A stretch of 64,000 nt of DNA from Gemmatimonadaceae bacterium (lineage in GTDB: Bacteria; Gemmatimonadota; Gemmatimonadetes; Gemmatimonadales; Gemmatimonadaceae), in NCBI GenBank assembly GCA_020846935.1, contig JADLCY010000007.1:83686-147685 (forward strand). Reading direction: 5' to 3'. Every line of letters begins with the position of its first letter. The stretch's first letter is position 1. Shown here piece after piece: positions 15,833 through 27,059 of this stretch. Position numbers and translations under genes: made by a program. The notes under the pieces were generated by a model, which searched no databases, was not told the origin of the DNA, and was given only the letters and a program-made list of their open reading frames with translations.

Positions 15833-17902
15833 ATGTGGCACCGCGCCCTGCCGTTCCTCGTCGCCGCGCTCCTCGCCGCCGCGCCGGCTGCGGCGCAGGA
15901 GTGGAACGACGCGCGCACGCGCGACCTCGTGACGCGAGCCACCTTGCGCCGAGCGCGCCAGCTCGCGGACACCGCGCTCGCCGATTACACGGCATCGGCG
16001 CGCGGATACGTCACCTTCCTCGCGCAGCTCGGTGAGGGCTTCGTCCTGCCGCCCAGGGTGGTGAAGGCCGATCAGCTCGATCTCGAGATCCACTGGAAGG
16101 CGCCGAACCACAGCCGGCAGTGGATCGTCGGGCGTCGCGACACGCTGCTGCTGCCCACCGACATCAGCTATCATCGCGATCACCTCGGCATCGTTCAGAA
16201 CAACTTCCCCGACATCATTCGCCTCGGCGACGGTGACGAGGTGCAGGACGTGCCGCACCCGCTTTCGGCGCCCGGCCTCGCCACGTACGACTTTGCGATC
16301 GGCGACTCGTTGCGCATCGAAATCCCGGGGCGGACGATCGACGTGTACGAGGTGAAGGTGCGGCCGCGCAACGATCGCGTACCCGCGGCCGTTGGCGCGC
16401 TCTACCTCGCGAAGGACGACGCCCAGGTGGTGCGCATGGCCTTCTCCTTCACGCGCGTCGCGCTGAAGGATCCGCAGCTCGAGGACGTCTCCATCATCCT
16501 CGAAAACTCGCTCATCGCCGAGCGCTTCTGGCTTCCCCGGCGCCAGGAGATCGAGATTCGGCGCAGCGGCAGCTGGATGGACTTTCCGGTGAAAGGCATC
16601 ATCCGCGGTCGATGGGACATTCGGGACTACACGGTAAATGCTGGCGGCACCGTGGCCCTGTCGCCCGGGCCGGAGATCCAGTGGGCGCCGCCGGAACGTC
16701 GCGCGCGGCATCGCTTCCCGCCCACGCCGATTCTCGACTCGCTGCCCGACGGCGTTACCATTGCCACCGACGACGAGGTGCGGCAGGTCCAGGAGGAGGC
16801 ACGCCGACTGGTGCGGGCGCAGGCGCTTGCTCGCGCCCGAACGACGCGACCCGCCGCCCGCTCGCTCAGCGACCTGGCCCAGGTGAACCGGGTCGAAGGC
16901 CTCGCCATCGGCGCGGGCGTGCGGCGCCGCCTGGGCGCCGGGTTCGACCTGGCGCTGCTCGGCCGGTTCGGCGTCGCCGACGAACGGGGGAAGGGCACGG
17001 TCTCGTTAGGCCGCGAACGGGCCGACGGCCTGGCGTTGCGACTCGCGGCGTATCGCGATTTCCGTGAGGCCGGCGACGTCGCCGAGACCTCGCGTGCACG
17101 AAACTCGATCGCGGCCCAGGAGTTCGGCGCGGACTACTCGCAGCCCTACGGCGTGCGCGGGGCATCCCTGTCGATCTCCGGCCACGCCTCGGAACTCTGG
17201 CACTGGTCCCTCGAAGGGGCCGCGGAGGCGCAGCGCGCCCTCGAGGTACATGCCGTCCCATTCCAGGGGCGGTACCAGCCCACGCTCCTCGTCGACTCCG
17301 CCCAGGCCCTCCGCGTCGCCTTTCGACTCGAACGCCCCAGCGCGCCCTGGTACCGCGGGTCGTTGCTGAGCGTCCGCGCCGAAGGCCGGTTCGGTCATTT
17401 CGTCCCCGAGCCACGAGAAGGGGAGGTGGTCGCGACGAACACCTGGCGCGCGTTTGTCGGCGCAGAATTGCTCGCGCCCACGGGTCGCGGTGCCATGGTC
17501 GTGCGCGCGGCCGTTGGCGGTGTCCGGGGTGACCACGGCGTACCCCCGCAGGAGCTGCTATTGGCCGGTGGCCCCATCTCGGCGCCTGGGTACGGCTTTC
17601 ACGAGTTTCGCGCCACGGGCCTGGTGACCGCGCGGCTCGAATTGCGCCGCCCGGTGCCCTTCGTGCGCATTCCGCTGGGACGCTGGGGCCAGATTCCGCC
17701 AACCCTCACCTTGGCTCCATACGCCGGCACCGTCGGCGTGGGAGGCCGCCGAGGTGCTGCGGAGCAGGGGATGTTCCCCTACGTTGGCCTGGGCGCGATC
17801 GGCGTGTTCGACCTACTCCGGTTCGATGTCGCTCGCGGGCTGCGCGACGGACGCTGGCGTTTTGCCGTCGACGTCACGCGCGATTTCTGGTCCATTCTGT
17901 AA
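15833..17902 (+). CDS. Large outer-membrane beta-barrel protein, unknown
   Basis: 689 residues. The signal peptide MWHRALPFLVAALLAAAPAAAQ is cleaved after about residue 21; an upstream ATG at 15815 would add six residues. The first part (about 30-300) is a soluble, mixed alpha/beta region. The second (about 350-689) alternates polar and hydrophobic residues like a barrel, with LLLAGGPISAPGYGFHEFRATG resembling the surface-antigen part of Omp85/Patatin-type proteins. The terminal stretch is YVGLGAIGVFDLLRFDVARGL...FAVDVTRDFWSIL. It likely sits in the outer membrane; I cannot assign a substrate. Only about 29 bp separate it from the divergent cyclase gene, so its promoter must overlap coding sequence. 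Confidence 0.7.
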   Translation: MWHRALPFLVAALLAAAPAAAQEWNDARTRDLVTRATLRRARQLADTALADYTASARGYVTFLAQLGEGFVLPPRVVKADQLDLEIHWKAPNHSRQWIVGRRDTLLLPTDISYHRDHLGIVQNNFPDIIRLGDGDEVQDVPHPLSAPGLATYDFAIGDSLRIEIPGRTIDVYEVKVRPRNDRVPAAVGALYLAKDDAQVVRMAFSFTRVALKDPQLEDVSIILENSLIAERFWLPRRQEIEIRRSGSWMDFPVKGIIRGRWDIRDYTVNAGGTVALSPGPEIQWAPPERRARHRFPPTPILDSLPDGVTIATDDEVRQVQEEARRLVRAQALARARTTRPAARSLSDLAQVNRVEGLAIGAGVRRRLGAGFDLALLGRFGVADERGKGTVSLGRERADGLALRLAAYRDFREAGDVAETSRARNSIAAQEFGADYSQPYGVRGASLSISGHASELWHWSLEGAAEAQRALEVHAVPFQGRYQPTLLVDSAQALRVAFRLERPSAPWYRGSLLSVRAEGRFGHFVPEPREGEVVATNTWRAFVGAELLAPTGRGAMVVRAAVGGVRGDHGVPPQELLLAGGPISAPGYGFHEFRATGLVTARLELRRPVPFVRIPLGRWGQIPPTLTLAPYAGTVGVGGRRGAAEQGMFPYVGLGAIGVFDLLRFDVARGLRDGRWRFAVDVTRDFWSIL

Positions 17903-18021
17903 AGATCCGGTACAGGGCCACTGCGACAATGTGACGATACTCCGGGTCAATCACTCCATTGGGAGTGCGCCCTGTCTGGACGCAGACAGGTTCCGCCTGA
18001 CCCGGCCCGCTGCTGCCCGCA

Positions 18022-20265
18022 ATGCACCCAGTCACTCATCGGGACGAATGGCTTGTCCCGACCTTGAGCAAGCTCATCGACGCCCTCGCTCTCGAGGACA
18101 TCCGCGCCAACGCGGAGAGTCTCTGGAGCGAAGTCGTGCGACGCGGACTGGTCACGGACGACCGAATTCTCGCAGCGCTCGCGACGCGGTTCCGGATGCC
18201 TGTCGCCGAGCTCGCGACGGTGACCAGCGATGCGCGGGATGCCGTCACCGAAACGTTGGCGCGGAAGTACCAGATCGTGCCGCTGACCGTGGCGGACCAC
18301 ACGCTCGACATCGCGACGGCAAATCCCAACGACCTGGATTGCGAGCGCGCGCTCGGCTTTGCGACGGGCAAGTCGATCCGTATGCGCCTGGCGTCGCCCT
18401 CCGCGATCGCCGCGCGTATCGATGAGCTCTATCAGCCAGAGACCGTCTTCAACCGACTGATCGACGCCGTCGGAGACACGGACCTCGAGACCATCGCCGA
18501 GGGCGAGGAACTGGCCGATCTCGACGTCGGGTCAGAGACGTCGTCGGCGCGGCCAATCATCCGGCTGGTGGATCACATCATCGCCGAGGGGATCTCGCAG
18601 CGGGCGAGCGATATCCACCTGGAGATGCAGGAAAAGGGCGTGCAGGTGACGCTGCGCGTCGACGGCGTGCTGCGGCCGACGATGTTGTTGCCGCGCGCGG
18701 TGGGCATCCCGCTCGTGTCTCGCATCAAGATCATGTCCGGGCTCGACATCGCCGATCGGCTCCGGCCGCAGGACGGGCGGGCACGGGTCTCGGTGAGTGG
18801 TCGGCGCGTTGACCTCCGGGTGTCGACGCTGCCCGCGTCGACGGGAGAAAAGGTCGTCGTCCGCATCCTCGATGCCGGGTCCACCGTGCTCGAACTGGGT
18901 GCGCTTGGTATCAGTCAGGCCGATCTCGCCCAGATCCAGCACCTGATCAACCTGCGCGAGGGCATCATCCTCGTCACCGGCCCGACGGGGTCCGGCAAGA
19001 CGACCACGCTGTACGCCGCGCTGCGCACCATCCAGCAGCGCGGCGTGAACATCGTGACGGTCGAGGATCCCGTCGAATACAAGCTCAACGGCATCGTGCA
19101 GGTGCAGGTCAACGAGAAGGCGGGGCTGACCTTTGCGGCCGCGCTGCGCTCGATCCTGCGACAGGATCCCGACGTGGTGCTCGTGGGCGAGATTCGCGAC
19201 CGGGAGACGGCGGGCATCGCCATCCAGGCGTCGCTGACCGGTCACCTGGTGCTGTCGACCCTGCACACGATCGACGCGGCGACGACGGTCTCACGCCTGC
19301 TCGACATCGGCATCGAGTCCTACAAGCTCGGCGCCGCGATCAAGGGCATCGTGGCGCAACGCCTGCTGCGCCGACTGTGCCCGAACTGCCGCAAACCGCA
19401 CACCGAGCCGCTGTCGGCACGCCTGCGCCGCCACGTGCCGGACGGCGCGACGTTGTTCAAGGCGGCCGGCTGTCACGAGTGCAACAACACGGGCTATCGC
19501 GGACGCCTTGCGCTCATGGAAGTCCTCGTTGCGGACGCCGAGGTCGAGCGCCGTATCTCGGCGGGTGAGAGCGCCGAACGCATCGCCGCCGCGGCCCGGG
19601 AAGGCATGGCGATGCGTTCGCTCTGGCAGTCCGGCATCGACCACGTCGTCGAAGGCAACACCGACCTGGACGAATTGCTGCGCGTCGTCGAGGTGCCGAT
19701 CGAATCCGGACCACCCCGCCCGACGCCGCACTCCGTCCTGTCGGTGCCGACTCCCACGCCGACGGGCAAGGCACCGCTGGGCTCGGCACGAAACGGGCGG
19801 CCCACGCCGGCTCCGGGAACGCTAACGGCCCCGGTCGAAGCGGCCTTCGAGCTCATCGACGACATTCCAGCCGCGCCGCGCCGAAGTGGACAGCCCACCG
19901 TGCTCCTCGTCGAGGACGAACAGCACCTGCGGCACGTACTCAAGGAAATGCTCGAACGGGACGGATTCACGGTTATCGAGGCGGCCGACGGAATCCAGGC
20001 GCTCGAGGAGGTCGATCATGCCTCGCCAGACGCGGTAGTGCTGGACCTCAACCTGCCCCGTCTCGACGGGTTCGGCGTGCTGGCCCGCCTGCGCTCCCGA
20101 CGCCCCACCGCAGGCCTTCCGGTCATTGTGCTCACGGCTGCGACCGATGAGGACAACGAGGTCCGGGTCTTTGATGGCGGCGCCACCGACTTCCTGTCCA
20201 AGCCGTTCCGCCCACGCGCACTGTCCGCCCGCCTGCGAGCGCACATCAAAGCGCGTCGATCGTAA
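18022..20265 (+). CDS. PilB/GspE-type secretion ATPase fused to a C-terminal response-regulator receiver domain
   Basis: 747 residues. N-terminal MshEN/GspE-N region (about 20-140), then the ATPase core: Walker A GPTGSGKT (320-327), Asp box VTVEDPVEY, Walker B VVLVGEIRDRET (385-396), and His box LSTLHTIDAA. The zinc tetracysteine is C453, C456, C484, C487. After a Pro/Thr-rich linker (about 560-620) comes a receiver domain (625-745) with D675 in VVLDLNLPRLDG and K727 in FLSKPF. PilB-like ATPases power pilin or pseudopilin extension at the inner membrane; the receiver suggests phosphorylation control. No pil or gsp genes are adjacent. ATG 18022 is used; a TTG at 18064 is an alternative. Confidence 0.93.
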   Translation: MHPVTHRDEWLVPTLSKLIDALALEDIRANAESLWSEVVRRGLVTDDRILAALATRFRMPVAELATVTSDARDAVTETLARKYQIVPLTVADHTLDIATANPNDLDCERALGFATGKSIRMRLASPSAIAARIDELYQPETVFNRLIDAVGDTDLETIAEGEELADLDVGSETSSARPIIRLVDHIIAEGISQRASDIHLEMQEKGVQVTLRVDGVLRPTMLLPRAVGIPLVSRIKIMSGLDIADRLRPQDGRARVSVSGRRVDLRVSTLPASTGEKVVVRILDAGSTVLELGALGISQADLAQIQHLINLREGIILVTGPTGSGKTTTLYAALRTIQQRGVNIVTVEDPVEYKLNGIVQVQVNEKAGLTFAAALRSILRQDPDVVLVGEIRDRETAGIAIQASLTGHLVLSTLHTIDAATTVSRLLDIGIESYKLGAAIKGIVAQRLLRRLCPNCRKPHTEPLSARLRRHVPDGATLFKAAGCHECNNTGYRGRLALMEVLVADAEVERRISAGESAERIAAAAREGMAMRSLWQSGIDHVVEGNTDLDELLRVVEVPIESGPPRPTPHSVLSVPTPTPTGKAPLGSARNGRPTPAPGTLTAPVEAAFELIDDIPAAPRRSGQPTVLLVEDEQHLRHVLKEMLERDGFTVIEAADGIQALEEVDHASPDAVVLDLNLPRLDGFGVLARLRSRRPTAGLPVIVLTAATDEDNEVRVFDGGATDFLSKPFRPRALSARLRAHIKARRS

Positions 20266-20299
20266 CGCTCTGCCCTGCAACTGCTTAGGGTTTCGGAGC

Positions 20300-20325
20300 A
20301 CGGGAGCATCTGATGATGCTCCCGT
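20300..20325 (+). terminator. Strong hairpin after the secretion ATPase gene
   Basis: Perfect 11-bp stem ACGGGAGCATC/GATGCTCCCGT (20300-20310 and 20315-20325) with a TGAT loop, 35 bp after the stop; followed by CGCCTTT rather than a pure T-run. Confidence 0.6.
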
Positions 20326-20570
20326 CGCCTTTCGAGGATCATTGCACGCTCTTCAGCCCGGAGTCGGGCGTGCCGACCACTGGCTTGCGGAACTCCGCGC
20401 CCAACGCGCCACGGACGACCACGGAGCGCACCGCGGGGCTCGGGCAGGAGGAAGAAGAGGACTTGGCGGTCGATGGCACGCGCCACCGCTGCGCGCGGGT
20501 GAGCGCGGCATCCCCCGCGCACGCCACTTGTACACTGGCGTGCGATTGTGCGCCCGTGCACTATCGAGTC
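20326..20570. other. Intergenic stretch without a recognisable gene
   Basis: Open frames here lack family similarity. The last 100 bp before 20571 should contain the promoter of the next gene; no clear -35/-10 pair stands out. Confidence 0.5.
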
Positions 20571-21050
20571 ATGCAGCGTTTTCCGGTCAGGTTTTTTGTA
20601 CTCGCGTTCCTCCCAGCCCTCGCGTGGCACCGGGCCTCGGCCCAGGATTCCACGTACAGACGGGGGCGCGCGGTCGGTGACTCCGTGGCCTCGACCACGC
20701 TTCAGATGGGGTGGTTCGCCGGGGGGCTCGTGGCGGGAGCCGTTGCCGGACCGTTCGGCGGCTGGTGGGCAGTCAGCCGCGCCGGACGTCCCGTTTCGGG
20801 TGACGTCCCCCTTGGCACGGCAGAACGCGACCCCGAGTTCACCAAAGGCTTTACCGACGGTTACCGCCGCGGCGAGCGCTCCCGGCGGCGTGAGTATGCC
20901 TTCGCAGGGAGCATGGTCGGGACCGCGGCTCTTGCGGTGATCATCGTGCAGATGGCGCATGCGCGTGACAAAGTCGGCGGTAACGGCCCACCGGGCGATG
21001 GTGGCCCGAATCTGGTGCGAATCCCGTTGTTGCGATTGGTTATCCCGTAA
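20571..21050 (+). CDS. Hypothetical envelope protein with signal peptide and two glycine-rich hydrophobic segments
   Basis: 159 residues from ATG 20571. Signal peptide MQRFPVRFFVLAFLPALAWHRASAQ is cleaved near residue 25. The mature part has a hydrophobic Gly/Ala segment MGWFAGGLVAGAVAGPFGGWWAV, a charged stretch with DPEFTKGFTDGYRRGERSRRR, and a second hydrophobic segment YAFAGSMVGTAALAVIIVQMA. The pattern resembles small glycine-zipper envelope proteins that sit beside membranes. I recognise no family, and there are no operon partners. A hairpin follows the stop. Confidence 0.55.
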   Translation: MQRFPVRFFVLAFLPALAWHRASAQDSTYRRGRAVGDSVASTTLQMGWFAGGLVAGAVAGPFGGWWAVSRAGRPVSGDVPLGTAERDPEFTKGFTDGYRRGERSRRREYAFAGSMVGTAALAVIIVQMAHARDKVGGNGPPGDGGPNLVRIPLLRLVIP

Positions 21051-21052
21051 GG

Positions 21053-21084
21053 GCCGTCACGCGCACGGACCGCAGCGTGACGGC
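21053..21084 (+). terminator. Hairpin after the glycine-zipper-like gene
   Basis: Perfect 10-bp stem GCCGTCACGC/GCGTGACGGC (21053-21062 and 21075-21084) immediately after the stop codon; no T-tract. Confidence 0.5.
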
Positions 21085-21094
21085 ATCCGACTCC

Positions 21095-21233
21095 GGATCG
21101 CAGCCGCCGGCGCACGCCGGCGAGATGTCAAGGAAAGATGCGAAGCGGGGCCCGGCATTGCCGGGCCCCGTCGCGTGTGTGCTGTGCCGATCGCGGTTCA
21201 GCACGATCCATTGAGATAGCAGTTCGCGAGCCC
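21095..21233. repeat. Duplicated SusD 3' end plus terminator, copy A
   Basis: About 138 bp nearly identical to 22447-22584: the same GC hairpin, flanking GTCGCGTGTGTGCTGTGCCGATCG, and the coding end for [10 protein letters not shown] followed by its stop. Copy B is the authentic 3' end of the SusD gene; copy A lies 1.35 kb away without the rest of that gene. Similarity stops abruptly at 21233/22584 (gcgagcc). Confidence 0.85.
21146..21170 (-). terminator. Copy A of the SusD terminator hairpin
   Basis: 11-bp stem CGGGGCCCGGC/GCCGGGCCCCG with a 3-base loop, identical to 22498-22522. Confidence 0.6.
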
Positions 21234-21356
21234 CTGGCGGGCGCGTTCATCGCACGCGCGAGCCCGGTCGCGAACTCCTACCGCATGCTCGTGACGCTGC
21301 GGTATTCGGTCTGACATCGAGCACAGGTCAACCAAGGGGCAGCAAGTATCTCTCAT
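21198..21356 (-). CDS. 52-residue Cys-rich ORF carrying a duplicated SusD C-terminus
   Basis: Reading the minus strand from ATG 21356: MRDTCCPLVDLCSMSD, then a basic middle (RHEHAVGVRDRARACDE), then [11 protein letters not shown] and stop. It contains six cysteines. The last ten residues ([10 protein letters not shown]) are identical to the end of the SusD protein at 22550-23902, because the region is the copy A duplication. The front part is unrelated to SusD as far as I can see. It has no clear ribosome-binding site. It could be a new small gene created by fusion to the duplicated tail, or simply an open frame on debris. Confidence 0.3.
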   Translation of the reverse strand: MRDTCCPLVDLCSMSDRIPQRHEHAVGVRDRARACDERARQGLANCYLNGSC

Positions 21357-21607
21357 ACGGATACGGCGCAATCACCGCCTGATTGATCCACCATGAGCAC
21401 GCGAACGACCGGAGCCAACAGCGAGACGCGGTGGCTCCCCTGACTGGTAGGTCTCACTCGCTGGGCTCTCACGGTATGGCGGGCTCGTTCGCGTTCGGAG
21501 AAGAGCTCACGTCGCCGTCAACCAGCTGAACCTCGGATTCGCGGCCACCAGGCACGCGAATGGCCCGACCGCGAGGCACATCGTCGCGTTGGAGACTATG
21601 ATTCAGC

Positions 21608-22012
21608 ATGCCGCAGAAACGAATTCCACTCGTCGAGCACGTGCCGAAGACCCTCAAACGCGGGAATCGCACAGCCGCGCCGGGGATTCCGGCAAACATC
21701 AGGGTTGATGGCCTCACCCTCGATGAGAGCGACCGCGACTACATCCGGAGAAGGCTTGGTGAGAAGCTCGGACGATATGCGGGGTCCGTCGAGCGCATCT
21801 CGGTCCGATTGCGCGACATCAACGGTCCTCGTGGTGGCGTTGATGTACGCTGCCGCATCAAGGTCGTTCTGAGCGGCCTGCCGAGCATCGTCGTCGAGCA
21901 ACAGAACACTGCCTTTCGACCCGCGCTCACGGAAGCGCTGGCCAGTGTCGAGCGAGCGGTGCGACGCACGCTGCAGCGTAAGCGCACGCGACCCCTGCGC
22001 GCCAAGCAATAG
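21608..22012 (+). CDS. HPF/RaiA-like ribosome-associated protein
   Basis: 134 residues. The core IRVDGLTLDESDRDYIRRRLGEKLGRYAGSVERISVRLRDINGPRGGVDVRCRIKVVLSGLPSIVVEQQ has the beta-alpha-beta-beta-beta-alpha order of the short HPF/RaiA (sigma-54 modulation) family, followed by helix AFRPALTEALASVERAVRRTLQRKR. Family members bind the 30S decoding region and stall ribosomes in stationary phase. The N-terminal 28 residues are an unusual basic extension, and the long C-terminal dimerisation domain is absent. It stands alone between degraded sequences, so it may respond to growth phase, but no regulatory site is evident. Confidence 0.7.
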   Translation: MPQKRIPLVEHVPKTLKRGNRTAAPGIPANIRVDGLTLDESDRDYIRRRLGEKLGRYAGSVERISVRLRDINGPRGGVDVRCRIKVVLSGLPSIVVEQQNTAFRPALTEALASVERAVRRTLQRKRTRPLRAKQ

Positions 22013-22077
22013 CTTGCCGGCCTTCTGTCAGGAACACGCACGCCAGGCACATCCGCTCGAGGGAACACTCCCCGTCA

Positions 22078-23902
<1,825 letters not shown>

Positions 23903-23915
23903 TGGGTCGTCTCCG

Positions 23916-26900
23916 TCAGAAGCCCACACGGGCGGAGAGACTGAAGCGTCGCGGCATCGGAAGTCCCCACGCGTTGATTCCTTCCTGGAAGTTGTTTACG
24001 AGTTCGCTAGTCGACGCGCCACGTCCGAGCGCGTTCATTTCCGGATCGGCCCCCGGATAGCGCGTCATGATGCCAAGGTTACGGCCCGCGAAGGTGATGG
24101 CGAGCGTCCGACCTCCAATGCTCCGAACCAGGTGACGCGGAGCGTCCCACGTGAGGCTCAGCTCGCGCCATCGGATGAAGTCGGCCTCGTGGATCTCGTT
24201 CAACCCGTCGAGTGGCGTGAGTCCTTTCATCTGTGTCGCCCACACACGCGCTGCCTCGAGCCGCTGTTCGGCGGTGCTCGTTGGGTTGGTCAGCGTCGCC
24301 TCGATTTCGGCCGCCTGCAGCGAGTTGCGCCCGATGAGTCCATGGTTGCGGCGGAAGGCCCCCGTGAGGTCGTGTACCCAGTAGTTCCCCGTTCGGAACT
24401 CCAGCATCGTCTCCAGGCGGAGGTTGCGCAGGAAGGTGAAGCGCCCACCGAACGAGCCGGACCAATCGGGGAACGGCTTGCCGATGTAGCTCGTGTTATC
24501 GGTCTGGCCGCACTTGGCAGCCAGAACGTTGATCGCATCAGGACTGCGTGGCTGCGAGAAGTAGGTGAGGAGGGCATCGCGCGTGGAGGGCGTGCAGCCG
24601 GCGCCCACGCTGATCGGATACTCCACCGGCATACTGGTGGGGGCGAAGAACGCGCCAGGCGCGTATCCCTGTCGAATCCAGTTGACGTAGCGCGCGTACG
24701 ATCCGCTGATCTTGATGGCCGGCGCCCCGCCCAGGTCGGTGACCTCCTGATGCAGGTAGGCGGCATTCGCGAACAGGTCGAGTGACATGCGGCTCCGCTT
24801 CATGACGTCGGCCTTGATGCCGAGCTCGAGGCCGTGCGCCTTCATCTGGCCGATGTTGTCGAGCTGCGGATTGCTGAAGCCACCCGACGGCGGGAACTGG
24901 CGCGCGACCAGCGCATCCTTGACCGCGCGATTCCAGTATGTCACCTCGAGGGCGAGGCGATCGCGCAACGTCCCCACCTCGAATCCGCCTTCCCACTCGG
25001 TCGAGGCTTCCGGCCTCAGATCCGGGTTACCGAGGTTGCCAGGCCGAAGTCCGGCGCCGGCTTCGGAGGCCTGGGGGACGAAGGTCGTGTACTTGTCGAA
25101 GGCGCCCGGCTGCAGCCCGGACTTTCCGATCGCCGCACGCAGTCGCAGAGTCGAGATGCCCGGCACAGACCATCCACCAATGTCAGTCGGAACCACCGAG
25201 AGGCTGACCTTGGGATAGAACGCACCCCCCGCGCTCTCGCCGAAGGCACTGTGCTTGTCGTAGCGCGCGCCTACGGTGAGGAAAGCGAAGTCCTTCCATC
25301 CGAACTGCTCCTGCGCAAAGACGCCGGCGCTGACCTGCTGAAGGAACTGTTCCCACGTGGTCTGGATGGCACCGGCACCGGTGACCTCGATGCCGGGCCC
25401 GGGGAATTCGTTCCCCGTGCCATAGCTGGAATTGAGCTGCGAGGAGAAGAGCTGCGCCCCCACGACCATCGCCGAGGTGAGGTTCGATGAGAGCTTGGTG
25501 TCCCAGGTTCCCTTGCCTTCGAAGCTCAGGTCGCGGTTGTGGCGGTTGCTTGCCGTCCGCAGCCCCTTCACGTCGGCGTTGGCGTAACCATCGACGTTCC
25601 AGCCGAAGGGAAGCATGCGCGTTCCCATCTGGTCGACGATGTCGACCCCGACGGTGGCATCGAGCGCGATCGAGGTGAGTGGCCGGTAGTTCGCATTGAA
25701 CGAGCCGCCGAAGCGCCTCACGTCACCGTAGTTGCGGCGCTGCATCGCTTCGCGCACGGTGGTGAAGGCGCCGGCACCGGTCGGGTTCTTCGCGTTGGCG
25801 AGCTCCGGCTTGCTGAGGAGGAGCATCGCGAGCGTGCCGTAGATGTTGTTGTTGTTGTCGGGCGTTTCGGTGTGCGACTCGACGTAGCTCGAGTTGAGCC
25901 GCATGAGCATCTTCTCGGCCGGGAACATCGTCAGGGATCCGTTGGCCTGTTTGCGCTGCGCCACGTCCGACGCCGGTCCCCACTGACGGCCGCCGAAGGG
26001 GCCGTTCTCCGTCTCGTATCGTCCCCCCATGAAGTAGTTCACCTGCTGCGCGCCGCCGGCCACGGAGGCGGAGTAGGTCTGGAAGTTCCCCGTCTCGTAC
26101 ATCATCGATTCCAGGTCGACCGTGAACGGCTTGAACGGGGTGATCGGCTGCTTCCAGAAGGCGGTGAGCGCGTCGGCCTGCGTCTGCGTGCGGGCGAAGC
26201 CCGCGTGCGGCTCGTACACGTGCGGGTAGCTTGAGGCGCCCCCCTCGATGTGCAGGTCGTAACGCGGCGCCCCCACGCTCCCGCGCTTGGTGAAGATCTG
26301 GATGACCCCGCTCGACGCCTCGGTACCGTAGAGCGTCGCCGCAGCGGCCCCCTTCAGCACTTCGATGCGCTCGATCGACTCCGGGTTGATATCGTCGAGA
26401 CGCGACGGACTTCCGCCGTTCTGGCCGACCCCAGGCCCCATCCCGCCCGAGTTGTCCATTCGAACGCCGTCGACATAGATGATCGGTTCGTTGGACTGCG
26501 AGAGGCTGGCACCGCCGCGAATGCGAATCTTGGCTCCTTCGCCCACCAGCCCGCCCCCCGGCATCGCGATCACGCCTGGCTCACGGCCCTGCAGCACCTC
26601 CGACACCGTCTTCACCGGCGCCGATTCGAGCTGATTGGACCCGATGGTGGCGACCGTGTTGCCGAGCTTGCGCTTTTCGGTCTGCGCGCCGGCGCCGCTG
26701 ACCACCACCACGTCCAGCTGCAGCGCCGTGGCCTCGAGCGCGACAGTGAGGCGGGCCGTGTCGCCGGCCTGTACGGTGATCTGCCGCGTCACCGAGCGAT
26801 AGCCCAGCCCGCGTATCTGCACCGAGGCTGGGCCCGCCGGAACACTGAGCAGACGAAACTGCCCCAACTCGTTCGTCTGCGTGCCGCGCCCCGTGCCTAC

Positions 26901-27059
26901 GAGAACGACGGAGATGGCATTGAGCGGGCGATCTGTACTTACCTCGGTGATCGTGCCGACCACCGTGCCCGTGGCCTGGGCCTGTGCGACCGACGCCGTC
27001 AGCGCCATGCACGCTGTCGCGCCGACGGACCGGAGCAAATTGGACAACCATCGCGTCAT
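23916..27059 (-). CDS. SusC/RagA-family TonB-dependent outer-membrane transporter (pair 1)
   Basis: 1047 residues. Signal peptide to about residue 28 (AQAQATG), carboxypeptidase-regulatory-like domain (about 30-112, GTVVGTITEVSTDRPLNAISV), plug domain (about 125-250) with RIRGGASLSQSNEPIIYVDG and the SusC signature LKGAAAATLYGTEASSGVIQIFTKRG, then a 22-strand-type barrel. It imports SusD-bound ligand using TonB energy. The 3' end shows the family's typical aromatic barrel closure (RRFSLSARVGF). It is co-transcribed with SusD. It resembles the second SusC at 41961-45188, including the run DNNNNIYGTLAMLLLSKPEL. Confidence 0.95.
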   Translation of the reverse strand: MTRWLSNLLRSVGATACMALTASVAQAQATGTVVGTITEVSTDRPLNAISVVLVGTGRGTQTNELGQFRLLSVPAGPASVQIRGLGYRSVTRQITVQAGDTARLTVALEATALQLDVVVVSGAGAQTEKRKLGNTVATIGSNQLESAPVKTVSEVLQGREPGVIAMPGGGLVGEGAKIRIRGGASLSQSNEPIIYVDGVRMDNSGGMGPGVGQNGGSPSRLDDINPESIERIEVLKGAAAATLYGTEASSGVIQIFTKRGSVGAPRYDLHIEGGASSYPHVYEPHAGFARTQTQADALTAFWKQPITPFKPFTVDLESMMYETGNFQTYSASVAGGAQQVNYFMGGRYETENGPFGGRQWGPASDVAQRKQANGSLTMFPAEKMLMRLNSSYVESHTETPDNNNNIYGTLAMLLLSKPELANAKNPTGAGAFTTVREAMQRRNYGDVRRFGGSFNANYRPLTSIALDATVGVDIVDQMGTRMLPFGWNVDGYANADVKGLRTASNRHNRDLSFEGKGTWDTKLSSNLTSAMVVGAQLFSSQLNSSYGTGNEFPGPGIEVTGAGAIQTTWEQFLQQVSAGVFAQEQFGWKDFAFLTVGARYDKHSAFGESAGGAFYPKVSLSVVPTDIGGWSVPGISTLRLRAAIGKSGLQPGAFDKYTTFVPQASEAGAGLRPGNLGNPDLRPEASTEWEGGFEVGTLRDRLALEVTYWNRAVKDALVARQFPPSGGFSNPQLDNIGQMKAHGLELGIKADVMKRSRMSLDLFANAAYLHQEVTDLGGAPAIKISGSYARYVNWIRQGYAPGAFFAPTSMPVEYPISVGAGCTPSTRDALLTYFSQPRSPDAINVLAAKCGQTDNTSYIGKPFPDWSGSFGGRFTFLRNLRLETMLEFRTGNYWVHDLTGAFRRNHGLIGRNSLQAAEIEATLTNPTSTAEQRLEAARVWATQMKGLTPLDGLNEIHEADFIRWRELSLTWDAPRHLVRSIGGRTLAITFAGRNLGIMTRYPGADPEMNALGRGASTSELVNNFQEGINAWGLPMPRRFSLSARVGF

